Below, in pieces: positions 9,109 through 18,095 of a DNA stretch of 64,000 nt; within the stretch, counting starts at the first letter, position 1; the number at the start of each line of letters is the position of its first letter. Origin of the DNA: an uncultured Lachnospiraceae bacterium. GTDB lineage: Bacteria > Bacillota > Clostridia > Lachnospirales > Lachnospiraceae. The notes under the pieces were generated by a model. It was not told where the DNA came from and did not search any database. It saw only the letters and a program-made list of their open reading frames with translations. The translations under genes were made by a program, and so were the position numbers. The DNA is taken from assembly GCA_910589385.1 (NCBI GenBank), contig CAJUTU010000003.1, positions 62,001-126,000 on the forward strand, given 5' to 3'.

Positions 9109-10251
9109 TCAGAATCCAAGATGTCTGTACTCGTCTACGTTATCTTTGGTCACACAGATTGCGTCCGGCGTCATGGTATCCGGATAGCTTGTGGGGTCTT
9201 TGCCTTCCACCTTCACCTCATATGCAACCTGTGCCGCGAGCTCTCCTACCAGCGCCGGAGAATTCAGGGAACAGCAGAACATCTCTCCTGCCTCGATCTT
9301 GTCAAATGCAGATTTCAAACCGTCTGCGGCCGCTACATGCTCTACACCGGTCACATTGGCGTCTTTACATGCCTGGATCGCGCCGTAGGACATCAGATCT
9401 TCCTCGGAAAACGTGGTCGTCAGTTTACCGTGTGTCTTTACGATCAAATCGTTTGCATCATTCATGATCCCGTCTGTAGACCAGTTGCCCCAGCCTTGTC
9501 CGGCGATCGTCAGTTTCGCCTCGGGACATTCCACAAAGTTATTTGCAATGAGTTCATCATTCAGCTCGTACGCCTTTTCAAAAGCCTCTTCCTCATCAAG
9601 CCCAAGCCTTACGGAAAGAACGCCTGCCATCATGCCGACACGCCGTTCTTCACCGGCAATGTTACCTTTAATACCGGACAGCATGATGGAATAGATCTCA
9701 AAGTCGTCGCCTTTTGCCTCTGCATATGTCTTGCCCGCTGCAAAGCCATTTCCCTTATTGTCGCCATAAACTACCGTTACACGGCTGCACTCGGAAACAT
9801 AAGAGTCTACACAGATCACAGTAATCCCGGCTTCTGTCGCCTGATCGATGAGCGGAATCATGGTATCCGGATTTGTAGTGTCAATAAATATCACATCATA
9901 ACCCTGGGCAATAAACGTATCCATATTTTCCACTTCCGCCGCAGTATCCCATGCAGCATCTAACACAACCATATCATCTGCCTTTTCAATCAGCCCCTGG
10001 TCTGCACAGCCCTGTGCAAGAGCGTCCGCAAGAGTCACAAAAAAGTCGCCGTCCATTGTAATCGCAGCATAGCCGACTTTGTAATATTCTTTTTCACCGC
10101 CGTCATCGGTTGTCTGTCCGCTGTCTTCTGCCTGCTGTCCGCCGTCATCGGCCGTTGTACCGCCATTATCATTTCCACAGCCTGAAAACAGGCCCATACA
10201 TAATACAGCCGCCGTCAAAAGCGCCAAAACGTGTCTTAAATTTTTCTTCAT
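9109..10251 (-). CDS. Sugar-binding lipoprotein of the ABC importer
   Basis: A type 1 periplasmic-binding-fold (Peripla_BP_4, ribose/galactose type) solute receptor. It starts with a lipoprotein signal: positive residues, a hydrophobic stretch and lipobox LFSGC with the lipidated Cys25. A linker rich in G, D, T and Q follows (about residues 26-53). The mature domain carries the DVIFIDTTNPDT segment typical of the family. GGAGG is 7 nt before the ATG at 10251 and overlaps the ATG at 10257, so the second is used. It captures the operon substrate outside the membrane; the ligand is unknown. Confidence 0.92.
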   Translation of the reverse strand: MKKNLRHVLALLTAAVLCMGLFSGCGNDNGGTTADDGGQQAEDSGQTTDDGGEKEYYKVGYAAITMDGDFFVTLADALAQGCADQGLIEKADDMVVLDAAWDTAAEVENMDTFIAQGYDVIFIDTTNPDTMIPLIDQATEAGITVICVDSYVSECSRVTVVYGDNKGNGFAAGKTYAEAKGDDFEIYSIMLSGIKGNIAGEERRVGMMAGVLSVRLGLDEEEAFEKAYELNDELIANNFVECPEAKLTIAGQGWGNWSTDGIMNDANDLIVKTHGKLTTTFSEEDLMSYGAIQACKDANVTGVEHVAAADGLKSAFDKIEAGEMFCCSLNSPALVGELAAQVAYEVKVEGKDPTSYPDTMTPDAICVTKDNVDEYRHLGF

Positions 10252-10411
10252 TTTCATACCTCCCGGTCATTTTATCATTTTCTGCACAGGCTGTCCGCCC
10301 GAGCGTTTCTCATTATCAGTTTTGTTCAGAAAATCTTTCTTTATGAATAGTTCCGTCAGAAAATCCATCTTTGTAACACAGGTGTCTGCAAAAAGCTTTC
10401 GCTTTCTTCTT

Positions 10412-11434
10412 TTAAACATGTTCGCAGGTGATCACTTTCCCTGTCTTTGCCGATTCCATAATATCCAAAAGCGCCAGGCATACATTCGCGCTGTCCTCAA
10501 GAGAGACAAAGAACTCCTCTCCGGACTCTAATTTCTGGATAAAACTGCGGATGCTCTCATAGGCGAATCCTTTATGATATCCAAAAATCTGATTTGATAC
10601 GATGCAGTCCCCGGTATCCATCCTCTCGTCGCTGGTGACCTTTAAAAGATTATTGTTGGACGCGTCAATATCAATTTTTCCCCGCTCACATACACAGGTA
10701 AACTTGATATCATTCACACAAGGGTTTCCGTTTGGCGTGATCCAGCCGTTTTCCATTTGGGCAATGACCCCGTTTTCAAATACAAGACTGCTCAGATACA
10801 CGTCCACAGCGTCCACTCCGACCGCGTCCAGCACGCCCCTGGAAGAAAGTGCGTAGATTTCTTTGACCCGGCTGTTTAAAATCCAGCTCAGGGTATCCAG
10901 GCAGTGGCTTCCTAGGAACCACAAAATCGAGGATTTTGATGCCCAGGACAGCATATTTGTTGCAACGGAACGGACATCGTTCAGACGGAAATACGCATTC
11001 ACAGGTTTGCCGAACTTTCCGCCTTCCACAATATATTTTGCATTATTAAAGGGCGGTGAAAAACGGTTGTGCATATCAACCATGATGCGGACGCGGTTCT
11101 TCTGCGCGGCTTCCAGAATAGTGAAAACATCTTCCTTCGTCGTTGCCAGCGGTTTTTCGATCAGCATATGTTTTCCCGCATTCGCCGCATCTACTGCAAT
11201 CTGCGTGTGCAAAAAATCCGGGGTCACGATAGAAACCGCGTCACATCCTGATTTTGCCAGCATCTCTTTATGGTCGTAATAAACCTGTGGAATATGATTC
11301 TTCGCTGCAAACTCATTCGCACGCTCTTTGTTCACATCGCAGATTGCCACGCACTCGGCGTCCTGCATCTCTGCAAAAATCCTTGCATGCTCGTTCGCCC
11401 ACAAGCCTGCGCCAACGATTGCCATCTTTATCAT
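10412..11434 (-). CDS. Gfo/Idh/MocA-family oxidoreductase
   Basis: A 340-residue NAD(P)-dependent sugar dehydrogenase-like protein. The Rossmann motif GAGLWA is near the N-terminus (residues 8-13), and the family EKPLATT segment with its functional lysine is near residue 95. The C-terminal alpha/beta domain has GSHCLDTLSW, where His and Asp match the usual catalytic area. AAGGAGG precedes the ATG. Family members oxidise or epimerise sugars, inositols and sugar amines, or cleave glycosidic links by transient oxidation. Its place beside deacetylase and deaminase genes suggests oxidation of a sugar or amino sugar ring carbon. Confidence 0.87.
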   Translation of the reverse strand: MIKMAIVGAGLWANEHARIFAEMQDAECVAICDVNKERANEFAAKNHIPQVYYDHKEMLAKSGCDAVSIVTPDFLHTQIAVDAANAGKHMLIEKPLATTKEDVFTILEAAQKNRVRIMVDMHNRFSPPFNNAKYIVEGGKFGKPVNAYFRLNDVRSVATNMLSWASKSSILWFLGSHCLDTLSWILNSRVKEIYALSSRGVLDAVGVDAVDVYLSSLVFENGVIAQMENGWITPNGNPCVNDIKFTCVCERGKIDIDASNNNLLKVTSDERMDTGDCIVSNQIFGYHKGFAYESIRSFIQKLESGEEFFVSLEDSANVCLALLDIMESAKTGKVITCEHV

Positions 11435-11472
11435 AAAAAAGTACCTCCTTCGTATATTGTGCTGCTTTTCTC

Positions 11473-12228
11473 TTAAACTCTCCTGACCTCTACATAGGGC
11501 GCGGGACGAATCTGATCCGCCATCCCTTTATCCAAAAACAATGTGCAGTCCTGATGGAATTTTAAAATAGTCCCCTGACAGTCCGGCGTTACTTCCCCGT
11601 CTTCCAGTATTTTCTTCATGGCGTCCAGCTTTTCCTCCCCTGTGGCAAGGAACACGATTTTCTTTGCGCGCATGATCCCGCCTGTACCCATGGTAATTGC
11701 CTCTGTGGGGACTTCCTCTATGGAAGAAAAAAGCCGCGAATTACTTTCCCTTGTTTTCTGTGTAAGCTTCACTGCATGATATCTGTCATAAAAGACGTCC
11801 GAAGGTTCATTGAACCCAATATGGCCGTTGGCCCCCACGCTTAAGAGCTGTACATCAATTGGATTGGCATCCGCAAACGCATTCATCCGGTCAAGTTCTG
11901 CCTGCGTGTCCGCCATTCCATTCGGGATCATGACTCTCTCGGGCGGTATCTGGCACGCATCCAGCAAATGCTTTCGCATAAAATACAGATAGGAATTGGA
12001 ATCCTCTCCGTCAAGCCCGATATACTCATCCAGATTGATGGTTCTGACTCTTCCAAAATCCGTTTTTTTCTGCTGTACCGCTTCCACCATGTATCTATAC
12101 ACAGGCACAGGCGTTGTACCTGTCGCCAGCCCCAGCAGCGCATCCGCTTTTTCTGTTACAACATCCAGCATCATCTGCGCGGCCAGTTCAGCGCTTTGTT
12201 CATAGTTCTCTGTAATGATCAGCTTCAT
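11473..12228 (-). CDS. Glucosamine-6-phosphate deaminase (NagB family)
   Basis: A 251-residue NagB-type protein that would convert glucosamine 6-phosphate or a similar amino sugar phosphate to a ketose phosphate and ammonia. NLDEYIGL carries the proton-accepting Asp67. GANGHIGFNEP carries His136 and Glu141, with Asn134 where enteric enzymes have Asp; Asn is also known in Firmicute NagB. The ATG at 12228 lies 5 nt from the stop of the PIG-L gene, and GAGGTG within that gene's end acts as its ribosome site, so the pair is translationally coupled. Deacetylation followed by deamination is the expected order of action. Confidence 0.88.
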   Translation of the reverse strand: MKLIITENYEQSAELAAQMMLDVVTEKADALLGLATGTTPVPVYRYMVEAVQQKKTDFGRVRTINLDEYIGLDGEDSNSYLYFMRKHLLDACQIPPERVMIPNGMADTQAELDRMNAFADANPIDVQLLSVGANGHIGFNEPSDVFYDRYHAVKLTQKTRESNSRLFSSIEEVPTEAITMGTGGIMRAKKIVFLATGEEKLDAMKKILEDGEVTPDCQGTILKFHQDCTLFLDKGMADQIRPAPYVEVRRV

Positions 12229-12233
12229 CCATA

Positions 12234-13085
12234 TCACCTCGCAAAACGCTCTAAGAGTTCTTTTGCTTCTTCATAAAAGTTTTGGATCAGGCCCAGCGTA
12301 AATTCCTCGATATCCAGTTCCGGCGATTCGATCAATGGAGTCAGATCTACCCCGATATTACAGGAATTCGTCACGTCATTGTCACGGGGCGCCTGAAAGG
12401 TCGCATTCCCCAGACGTCTTCCGATCGCTGCTGAGTCAAACCGCTTGAGCGGCGTACATTGGGATTCAAATGCCGTTATAACGCCGGATTCCACATCCGG
12501 ATGCGCTGATGTGTCAAAAACGAGCCTGTCTTTTGAACTTAGCCAGTCCAGGGAGCGCCAAACTTCCATGCCGTAAACCTTCTTTGGACGCATTTCAGGC
12601 GGAAGTTTCCTCAAAGCCCCGATCGCACGCAGACTTGCCCCGAGATGCGTCTCGTGCCTGTCCGCCGGATTATGGATAAACATATATTGGGGCCTTGCTT
12701 TTTTCAAAAGCTCCACCAATTCCTCTTCAATGATATCCCTTTTGGATGTCCTGACTTCCTCACTGGAATATGCAAGCTGTACGACTGCAGCATATTTTCC
12801 CACGTCTGCCGCATCCCTCTGTTCCTGGGAACGTTTCTCATGAATCTGTGCATTCGTATAGTCCGCGTACTTTCCTGAGCGCGGCGAACCGCCTCCGTCT
12901 GTCAGCACCACCGCGGTATACCAGTCATCCTCTGTGCCATAGCACTTTGCGATCGCATGATATGCCATGATCTCACAGTCATCCTGATGTGCGGCAATAC
13001 TCATATATGTAGTACGCCCAAGTGCTTCCTCCTCCGATACCCTGTCCGGCACATGGATATCTGCCTCTGAATTGTAAAATTTCAT
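12234..13085 (-). CDS. PIG-L family N-deacetylase
   Basis: A zinc-dependent deacetylase of the LmbE/PIG-L fold, about 283 residues. The metal motif AHQDDCE (residues 32-38) gives His33 and Asp36 as ligands and Asp35 as base; a later DRHETH block supplies the third histidine. The family removes acetyl groups from N-acetylglucosaminyl conjugates and similar compounds. GGAGG lies 11 nt upstream of the ATG at 13085; a TTG 6 nt earlier is an alternative start. It is directly coupled to the NagB-like gene, which supports an amino sugar substrate. Confidence 0.87.
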   Translation of the reverse strand: MKFYNSEADIHVPDRVSEEEALGRTTYMSIAAHQDDCEIMAYHAIAKCYGTEDDWYTAVVLTDGGGSPRSGKYADYTNAQIHEKRSQEQRDAADVGKYAAVVQLAYSSEEVRTSKRDIIEEELVELLKKARPQYMFIHNPADRHETHLGASLRAIGALRKLPPEMRPKKVYGMEVWRSLDWLSSKDRLVFDTSAHPDVESGVITAFESQCTPLKRFDSAAIGRRLGNATFQAPRDNDVTNSCNIGVDLTPLIESPELDIEEFTLGLIQNFYEEAKELLERFAR

Positions 13086-13130
13086 TGTCAACGCCACCTC
13101 CATATTTTATTTGAATACTCTATATAAAAA

Positions 13131-14081
13131 TTAATAAGCTGAAACCATTGCCCCATGCATTTTTTCAAAAACCTCATCCGCTTCACTGCGGTACGGCATG
13201 TTCGCGATCACTCCCGGCTGCATCACCTGCATACCGGCGGCAACCGATGCATACTCTGCGGCCTCCAGTATGTTGCAGGTCTCCAGGTACTTGACAGCCA
13301 GCGCCGCATTGTAACAGTCCCCGGCTCCTGTTGTACTGACCACCTTTCCTTCGAGCGCTCCCACATGAAATCGTTTCCCTGCCTGAGAAACCACAGAGCC
13401 CTGTCCGCCCATCGTGATGATCACATTCTTTGCACCAAACCCATGCAGCATGTCCAGCGCCCGATCCACATCCAGCGGCTTCTCCGGGTCCATCCCGGTC
13501 AATATTGCCGCCTCCGTTTCATTGGGTGTAAGAATGGTGATATATGGAAATAACTCTCGCGGTATTACGCGAGCCGGAGCCGGATTGTATATGATCTCGA
13601 TTCCTGCTTCGCCGGCAATCTTTACTACCTCGCAAAGAGCCTCTGTGGAAATCTCATTCTGTAACAGCATCAGTGAACTCCCCACGATCGCCGGGGTATA
13701 CCTTCGGATGTGTTCCGGAGTCACATGGCGTATGGCCCCGGGATATACATACACTTCACTTTTCCCGTCCCCTGTGTTGATGACAAAGGCACAGGCTGTT
13801 TTGAGCTCCGAAAACTTGATAATGTATCTTCCCCCTACCTTTTCCGAAATCAAATCCGCTTCACACCGGGCGCCAAAATCATCTCCTCCTACCGCCGTAA
13901 TAAAGTTGACATTCGCCCCAAGCCGGCTTGCCGCAATCGCCTGATTGTAACCTTTCCCTCCGGGTTCGGTCTCAAGTCCCAGACCTTCCACGGTCTCACC
14001 GACGGCAGGAAAATGTTCCACATCCATCAGCAAAGACATACCATAATGCCCGACCACCGTTATTTTCTTCTCCTGATCCAT
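13131..14081 (-). CDS. PfkB-family carbohydrate kinase (ribokinase-like)
   Basis: A 316-residue ribokinase-fold enzyme. PGGKGYNQAIAASRLGA (about residues 40-56) is the first PfkB signature, and TTGAGDCYNAALAV is the second, holding the catalytic Asp and anion hole. It would phosphorylate a sugar, sugar alcohol or nucleoside with ATP. It is the first gene of the long minus-strand operon and starts about 230 bp downstream of a strong promoter, so it may carry out the first cytoplasmic step after import. A GGAG/GGCGG purine stretch precedes the ATG. Confidence 0.88.
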   Translation of the reverse strand: MDQEKKITVVGHYGMSLLMDVEHFPAVGETVEGLGLETEPGGKGYNQAIAASRLGANVNFITAVGGDDFGARCEADLISEKVGGRYIIKFSELKTACAFVINTGDGKSEVYVYPGAIRHVTPEHIRRYTPAIVGSSLMLLQNEISTEALCEVVKIAGEAGIEIIYNPAPARVIPRELFPYITILTPNETEAAILTGMDPEKPLDVDRALDMLHGFGAKNVIITMGGQGSVVSQAGKRFHVGALEGKVVSTTGAGDCYNAALAVKYLETCNILEAAEYASVAAGMQVMQPGVIANMPYRSEADEVFEKMHGAMVSAY

Positions 14082-14268
14082 ATCCGCCTCTCCTCTTCTA
14101 TTGTAATAGTCTGCCCCTCTTAAATAATATCTCTGTTCTTATTTATGTCCTTTCTCTCCTTATTGCGATTCCTATTTTTGTTTTTATCATTAGCCTGCCC
14201 TTTTTTGCCCTTTTTGTATCCCCTGATTTTATAAACTGTTCCTTATATCCCCTTTTCTCATGATATTT

Positions 14269-14300
14269 TTTAGTAATGTTTGTATTATGTTTAGTAACGT
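14269..14300. promoter_or_regulatory. Two tandem operator-like repeats, TTTAGTAAYGT
   Basis: TTTAGTAATGT (14269-14279) and TTTAGTAACGT (14290-14300) are direct repeats with a 21-bp period, about two helical turns. They lie just downstream of the minus-strand operon promoter, a normal place for a repressor. A third exact copy is found before the second GntR gene at 15495-15505. One of the two adjacent GntR proteins is the likely binder (inference). Confidence 0.5.
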
Positions 14301-14319
14301 CATTATCTTTTATGCATTT

Positions 14320-14348
14320 ATCATAAGCACTTTTCTCCTATTTGTCAA
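14320..14348 (-). promoter_or_regulatory. Strong promoter of the sugar-conjugate operon
   Basis: Read on the minus strand: TTGACA at 14348-14343, a 17-bp spacer, and TATGAT at 14325-14320. This is a near-consensus housekeeping promoter. Transcription would begin near 14313, inside the tandem operator repeats, leaving a leader of about 230 nt before the PfkB kinase gene. Confidence 0.65.
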
Positions 14349-14522
14349 CTTAATATTTGCTTTTCTGCTATTATTACTATATTTTTTATCTTTAATTTGT
14401 ATAATTTTCACAATATTCAGTCAATAATAGGTACTTATTTCCTGATTTTTCCATGATATCTGGTATTCGTATCTTTTTTTAGTTTTGTTTTCAAAAAAAG
14501 AGGTTTTTTCATCAAAATTATA

Positions 14523-14551
14523 TTGTTCCCTTCGTTTTTGTGTACTATAAT
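14523..14551 (+). promoter_or_regulatory. Promoter of first GntR gene
   Basis: TTGTTC (14523-14528), 17-bp spacer, and consensus TATAAT (14546-14551), about 50 bp before the GntR start. The intervening gap from 14082 to 14601 is very A+T-rich and otherwise holds only the opposing promoter and operator repeats. Confidence 0.6.
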
Positions 14552-14601
14552 CAGGGTAATAAAAAGAGACTGGCCGGTTTCCGGCAAACAGGAGAATACA
14601 G

Positions 14602-15357
14602 ATGTCATTTTATAATACGCAGTTAGACAAAAACGTCCCCATCCCTTTATATTACCAATTGAAAGAACTCATTATCTCTGAAATCAAAAAGGGAAATTAC
14701 AAAGGAAACAGCATGATACCTACCGAAAAGGAATTCAGCGATATCTTTTCCATCAGCCGCACAACAGTCCGGCAGGCAATCACAGAACTGGTACAGGAAG
14801 GATGGCTTTACAGAGTCAAAAGCAAAGGCACCTTTGTGACCTATCCAAAAGTCAGCCAGGATTTTATCCAGCGGCTGGAGTCTTTCAACGAACAGATCCT
14901 ACGCCTGGGCAGGACTCCGTCTACGCGTCTGCTGGATTTCCGGGAGACCGAGGCGGATGAAAAAACCGCTGCAAATCTGGACATCCCTGCCGGCACAAGC
15001 GTCTTCTTTCTCCACCGTCTGCGTTTTGCCGACGACGAACCCATCGTCGTGGTAAAGACCTTCCTGCCCTGCGATGCATGTCCGGAGCTTAAAAAGCATG
15101 ACTTTTCCAAAGCTTCCCTGTATGCAGTCCTTGGTCAAAAAGCATCTTCACGCATCCACCATGTCAGACGCCTGGTGGAAGCTGTCGCCGCCACAGAGGA
15201 AGACAGCCGGTATCTGGGGCTTGCCGCCGGAGAACCGATACAGTTTTTTACTTCCATCGGATATAACGAGGCCCAAAAGCCGGTGGAATACTCTCTTGCC
15301 CGCTACCGTGGAGATAAAAATCAGTTTGAAGTCGTGGTTTACCCAAAAAATCCTTAA
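14602..15357 (+). CDS. GntR/HutC-family transcriptional regulator (first)
   Basis: A 251-residue regulator with an N-terminal winged helix (PLYYQLKELI ... SRTTVRQAI, about residues 15-75) and a C-terminal UTRA effector domain (about residues 95-248). UTRA domains usually bind phosphosugars or similar metabolites. AGGAG precedes the ATG. It is transcribed away from the long operon, from a shared gap of about 520 bp, the usual arrangement for a local repressor. The effector may be an operon intermediate such as an amino sugar phosphate. Confidence 0.87.
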   Translation: MSFYNTQLDKNVPIPLYYQLKELIISEIKKGNYKGNSMIPTEKEFSDIFSISRTTVRQAITELVQEGWLYRVKSKGTFVTYPKVSQDFIQRLESFNEQILRLGRTPSTRLLDFRETEADEKTAANLDIPAGTSVFFLHRLRFADDEPIVVVKTFLPCDACPELKKHDFSKASLYAVLGQKASSRIHHVRRLVEAVAATEEDSRYLGLAAGEPIQFFTSIGYNEAQKPVEYSLARYRGDKNQFEVVVYPKNP

Positions 15358-15402
15358 AACGAATTCATATCTAATTTTTGTAATGTTTCCTCCAAAATAC
15401 TA

Positions 15403-15431
15403 TTGACTTTTTGAAAGGAATGTTTTATTTT
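15403..15431 (+). promoter_or_regulatory. Possible promoter of second GntR gene
   Basis: TTGACT (15403-15408) followed by a weak TATTTT at 15426-15431 with 17-bp spacing. A palindrome CTTTCGAAAG lies downstream at 15474-15483. The assignment is tentative because the -10 box is poor. Confidence 0.35.
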
Positions 15432-15494
15432 AATATTGTAACCATAAGGATATCTTTGTATTGTATTGATTATCTTTCGAAAGGGTCCTTAACA

Positions 15495-15518
15495 TTTAGT
15501 AATGTATTTGTTATGACA
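15495..15518. promoter_or_regulatory. Operator-like sites overlapping the second GntR start region
   Basis: TTTAGTAATGT at 15495-15505 repeats the sequence found twice in the 14.3-kb promoter. TGTTATGACA at 15509-15518 differs by one base from TGTCATGACA, the core of the palindrome upstream of 16419. The second site touches the ribosome-binding AGG of the regulator, which suggests autorepression. Confidence 0.45.
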
Positions 15519-15528
15519 GGTGATAGTT

Positions 15529-16254
15529 ATGGCATCAGTACCCATGTATAAGACAGTTTATAATGAAATGAAACAGGCAATCAAAGATAAGGTCTATGAA
15601 CCGGGCACATTTCTTCCGACAGAACCGCAACTGGAGGAAATCTATTCCACAAGCAGGACGACGATCCGCAAGGCCGTCAAGCTTCTGGCTTCTGAAGGTT
15701 TTGTGGTTGTCCGGCAGGGACGCGGCACAGAGGTCCAGAATATTTCCACACTGCAAAAACTCAATAGTGTCACTTCCTTTACCGAGACGCTGATCAAAAG
15801 AGGATATACCGTCACCACGCAGGGCATGTGCATCCGGCTGGTACAGGTTCCTCCTGCCATCGCCTCCCTGCTGAATATCAGCGCAGACGAGACGGTGTAC
15901 CAGATACAGCGTGTGCAGTGCGCCAACAAGGAGCCGATCTGTATTATGGAGACTTATCTCATCCGGTCCCTTTTCCCCGACCTGGACAAGTACAACGGCA
16001 CTTTTATCAGCCTTTATAAGTTTCTGGAAAAAAATTACGGCCTGGTCATCAAAAGCGCCACAGATAAGATCAGCGCTGCCTGCGCAGATTTTATTGATTC
16101 CCAGATATTGCAGATTCCCCTCGGTTCCCCCCTATTGATCAGCAAGCGACTCTCCTATACCGAATCCGGCCCATTTGAATACTGCCTTTCAAAAATTATT
16201 GCTGACAGATATGAATATGGAATCTATCTGAACGGGCGGGATTATAATTCATAA
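15529..16254 (+). CDS. GntR/HutC-family transcriptional regulator (second)
   Basis: A regulator of about 241 residues with a winged helix (PMYKTVYNEMKQ ... SRTTIRKAV) followed by a UTRA ligand domain. It is a distant relative of the GntR just upstream, not a recent copy. The frame opens with a GTG at 15520, but the ATG at 15529 is better spaced from AGG at 15518-15520. It probably controls its own gene and the downstream three-gene unit, since near-identical palindromic sites occur at both promoters. A terminator-like structure separates it from that unit. Confidence 0.85.
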   Translation: MASVPMYKTVYNEMKQAIKDKVYEPGTFLPTEPQLEEIYSTSRTTIRKAVKLLASEGFVVVRQGRGTEVQNISTLQKLNSVTSFTETLIKRGYTVTTQGMCIRLVQVPPAIASLLNISADETVYQIQRVQCANKEPICIMETYLIRSLFPDLDKYNGTFISLYKFLEKNYGLVIKSATDKISAACADFIDSQILQIPLGSPLLISKRLSYTESGPFEYCLSKIIADRYEYGIYLNGRDYNS

Positions 16255-16282
16255 TCTCTATATGGATTCATTCTATACATAC

Positions 16283-16352
16283 CGGACAAAGTCCGCAGTC
16301 CAAAAGTCCTGAAACTCAGGACTCCCTTTGGATATCCCCTTTTATTTTTTAT
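16283..16352 (+). terminator. Stem-loops and T-rich tract after second GntR gene
   Basis: CGGAC/GTCCG (16283-16295) is followed by a stronger stem AGTCCTGA/TCAGGACT (16305-16312 with 16316-16323, AAC loop). Flanking CCAAA and TTTGG extend the stem. A T-rich stretch (16339-16350) follows. This should end the regulator transcript before the dehydrogenase operon. Confidence 0.6.
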
Positions 16353-16360
16353 ACCCCATT

Positions 16361-16372
16361 ATGTCATGACAT
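16361..16372. promoter_or_regulatory. Palindrome ATGTCATGACAT, putative GntR operator
   Basis: A perfect 12-bp palindrome 46 bp before the start of the dehydrogenase gene. Its core has the GT-N4-AC layout expected of GntR-family operators. A one-mismatch version overlaps the ribosome site of the second GntR gene. Confidence 0.5.
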
Positions 16373-16418
16373 TATAACATCATTATCTAAATACAATATA
16401 ACCATAGGAGGATATGCG

Positions 16419-17366
16419 ATGTTTTATTACGAAAAGGCAACACAGCCAACGATTTATTTTATTGGTGTGACAACTGCCAAATCATCTATTATGAAAGTAT
16501 TTCCCGCCTGGGCAGAAGCGCTGAAACTGGAAAATACGGTCATCAAGGGGATTGATTTTGCTCCCCACTCTCCCGCGGAGGAGTACCGAAAAGCAGTCGA
16601 ATTTATCAAAAACGACCCGCTCTCTCTTGGCGCGCTGGTTACTACCCACAAGATCGACCTGTACAATTCCTGTAAAGATTTATTTGACTATGTAGACCCC
16701 TATGCCAGACAGCTCGGGGAAGTTTCCTCGATCTCGAAAAAGGACGGCCAATACCGCGCCCACGCAAAAGACCCCATTTCCAGCGGACTTGCCCTGGAAA
16801 ATTTTGTGCCGGAAAACTATTGGAGCGACTACGGAGGAGACGTCCTTTTGATGGGAGCCGGCGGAAGCAGCCTTGCCATGAGCATCTATCTGGGGCAGGA
16901 AAAATTCGGCGAAAACATCCCTAAGAAAATCATCATCGCCAACCGGAGCCAGCCGCGTCTGGAGTCAGCAAAAAAATTACTGGCCTGTGCAAACCCAAAT
17001 ATCCAGTTTGAGTTTATCCACAACCCTGTCCCTGCTGACAACGACGCTACTCTGGCTTCCTTAAAGCCCCATTCTCTGATCGTCAACGCTACAGGGCTCG
17101 GCAAAGACGCGCCTGGGTCTCCCCTGACTGACGCCTGCTCTTTCCCGCAGGACAGCCTGGTGTGGGAGATCAATTACCGGGGCGACCTGCTTTTTAAAGT
17201 GCAGGCGGAAAGACAGGCATCTAAAAAGAACCTTCATGTGGAGGACGGCTGGATTTATTTTATCCATGGCTGGACGCAGGTCATTGCAGAAGTATTCCAC
17301 ATTGAAATAAAAGGAAAACTGCTGGACGAATTAAGCGATATTGCGAAAAAAGTAACCAATGGGTGA
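16419..17366 (+). CDS. Shikimate dehydrogenase-like NAD(P) oxidoreductase
   Basis: A 315-residue protein with the AroE two-domain layout. The substrate-domain segment GALVTTHK puts Lys78 at the AroE catalytic position, and AKDPISSG holds Asp118 as its likely partner. The nucleotide-binding loop GAGGSS is at 146-151, and NATGLG replaces the usual NATPxG. It diverges enough from AroE that biosynthetic shikimate dehydrogenase is unlikely. AGGAGG stands 7 nt before the ATG. It is first in a unit with a KDPG-type aldolase and a 2-hydroxyacid dehydrogenase, so it probably oxidises a sugar-acid or cyclitol-like intermediate (inference). Confidence 0.75.
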   Translation: MFYYEKATQPTIYFIGVTTAKSSIMKVFPAWAEALKLENTVIKGIDFAPHSPAEEYRKAVEFIKNDPLSLGALVTTHKIDLYNSCKDLFDYVDPYARQLGEVSSISKKDGQYRAHAKDPISSGLALENFVPENYWSDYGGDVLLMGAGGSSLAMSIYLGQEKFGENIPKKIIIANRSQPRLESAKKLLACANPNIQFEFIHNPVPADNDATLASLKPHSLIVNATGLGKDAPGSPLTDACSFPQDSLVWEINYRGDLLFKVQAERQASKKNLHVEDGWIYFIHGWTQVIAEVFHIEIKGKLLDELSDIAKKVTNG

Positions 17367-17417
17367 AAACAGCAGCGATTCTAAATCATTACATGAATGA
17401 AAAAGGAGTGACAAACC

Positions 17418-18053
17418 ATGTCAGAACAAAATAATTTACTGGAACTGGTTGCTAAAAGAAAAATCGTACCTGTTGTAAAACTGGATGATGCGAGGGACGC
17501 CGCCCCCTTGTGTGAGGCGTTATGCGAAGGGGGCCTCCCTGTCGCTGAGATTACTTTTCGTACCGAGGCCGCGGAAGAATCCATCCGCCGCGCGTCAAAA
17601 GCTTTTCCCGATATGCTTATAGGCGCAGGCACAATCGTGAATACCGAACAGGCAAAACGCGCGGTGGATGCCGGGGCAACATTTCTGGTAACCCCGGGAT
17701 TTTCCAGAAACGTCACCGAATTTGCAATTGAAAATAACATTTTTATTTTCCCCGGCACCTGCACCCCGACCGAGATCATGGCCGCGCTGGAGTATGACCT
17801 GAATATTGTGAAATTCTTCCCCGCAAAGCAATATGGCGGGCTGGACACCATCAAAGCGCTTTCCGCACCGTTCCCGTCTGTGCGCTTTATGCCCACCGGA
17901 GGGGTCAGCGCCGCAAATATCCGTGAATTTCTGGCCTATGAAAAAATCATTGCCTGCGGCGGCAGCTGGATGGTAAAAGACGCGTACATAAAAGAAGGCC
18001 AGTTTGCAGAAATCACCCGCCTCACCAGAGAAGCGGTAGAACTCGCCAGATAA
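17418..18053 (+). CDS. KDPG/KHG-type 2-keto-3-deoxy-aldonate aldolase
   Basis: A 211-residue class I aldolase of the Eda family. The Schiff-base lysine is Lys132 in VKFFPA, the general base Glu44 lies in EITFRT, and the phosphate-site glycine motifs GAGTI and PTGGV are intact. It cleaves 2-keto-3-deoxy sugar acids (phosphorylated or not) into pyruvate and an aldehyde. AAGGAG lies before the ATG. The absence of a KDG kinase or Edd dehydratase next to it leaves the source of the keto-deoxy acid unknown; the long operon on the other strand could supply it. Confidence 0.88.
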   Translation: MSEQNNLLELVAKRKIVPVVKLDDARDAAPLCEALCEGGLPVAEITFRTEAAEESIRRASKAFPDMLIGAGTIVNTEQAKRAVDAGATFLVTPGFSRNVTEFAIENNIFIFPGTCTPTEIMAALEYDLNIVKFFPAKQYGGLDTIKALSAPFPSVRFMPTGGVSAANIREFLAYEKIIACGGSWMVKDAYIKEGQFAEITRLTREAVELAR

Positions 18054-18095
18054 CAGAACTACGCCGCCCGGCCGGCGGCAGAAGGGAGTGTTTTT

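Noticed and set aside
14082..14601. A hidden small gene in the A/T-rich divergent gap
   Set aside because: Only promoters and operator-like repeats are visible; no frame with a ribosome site was found.
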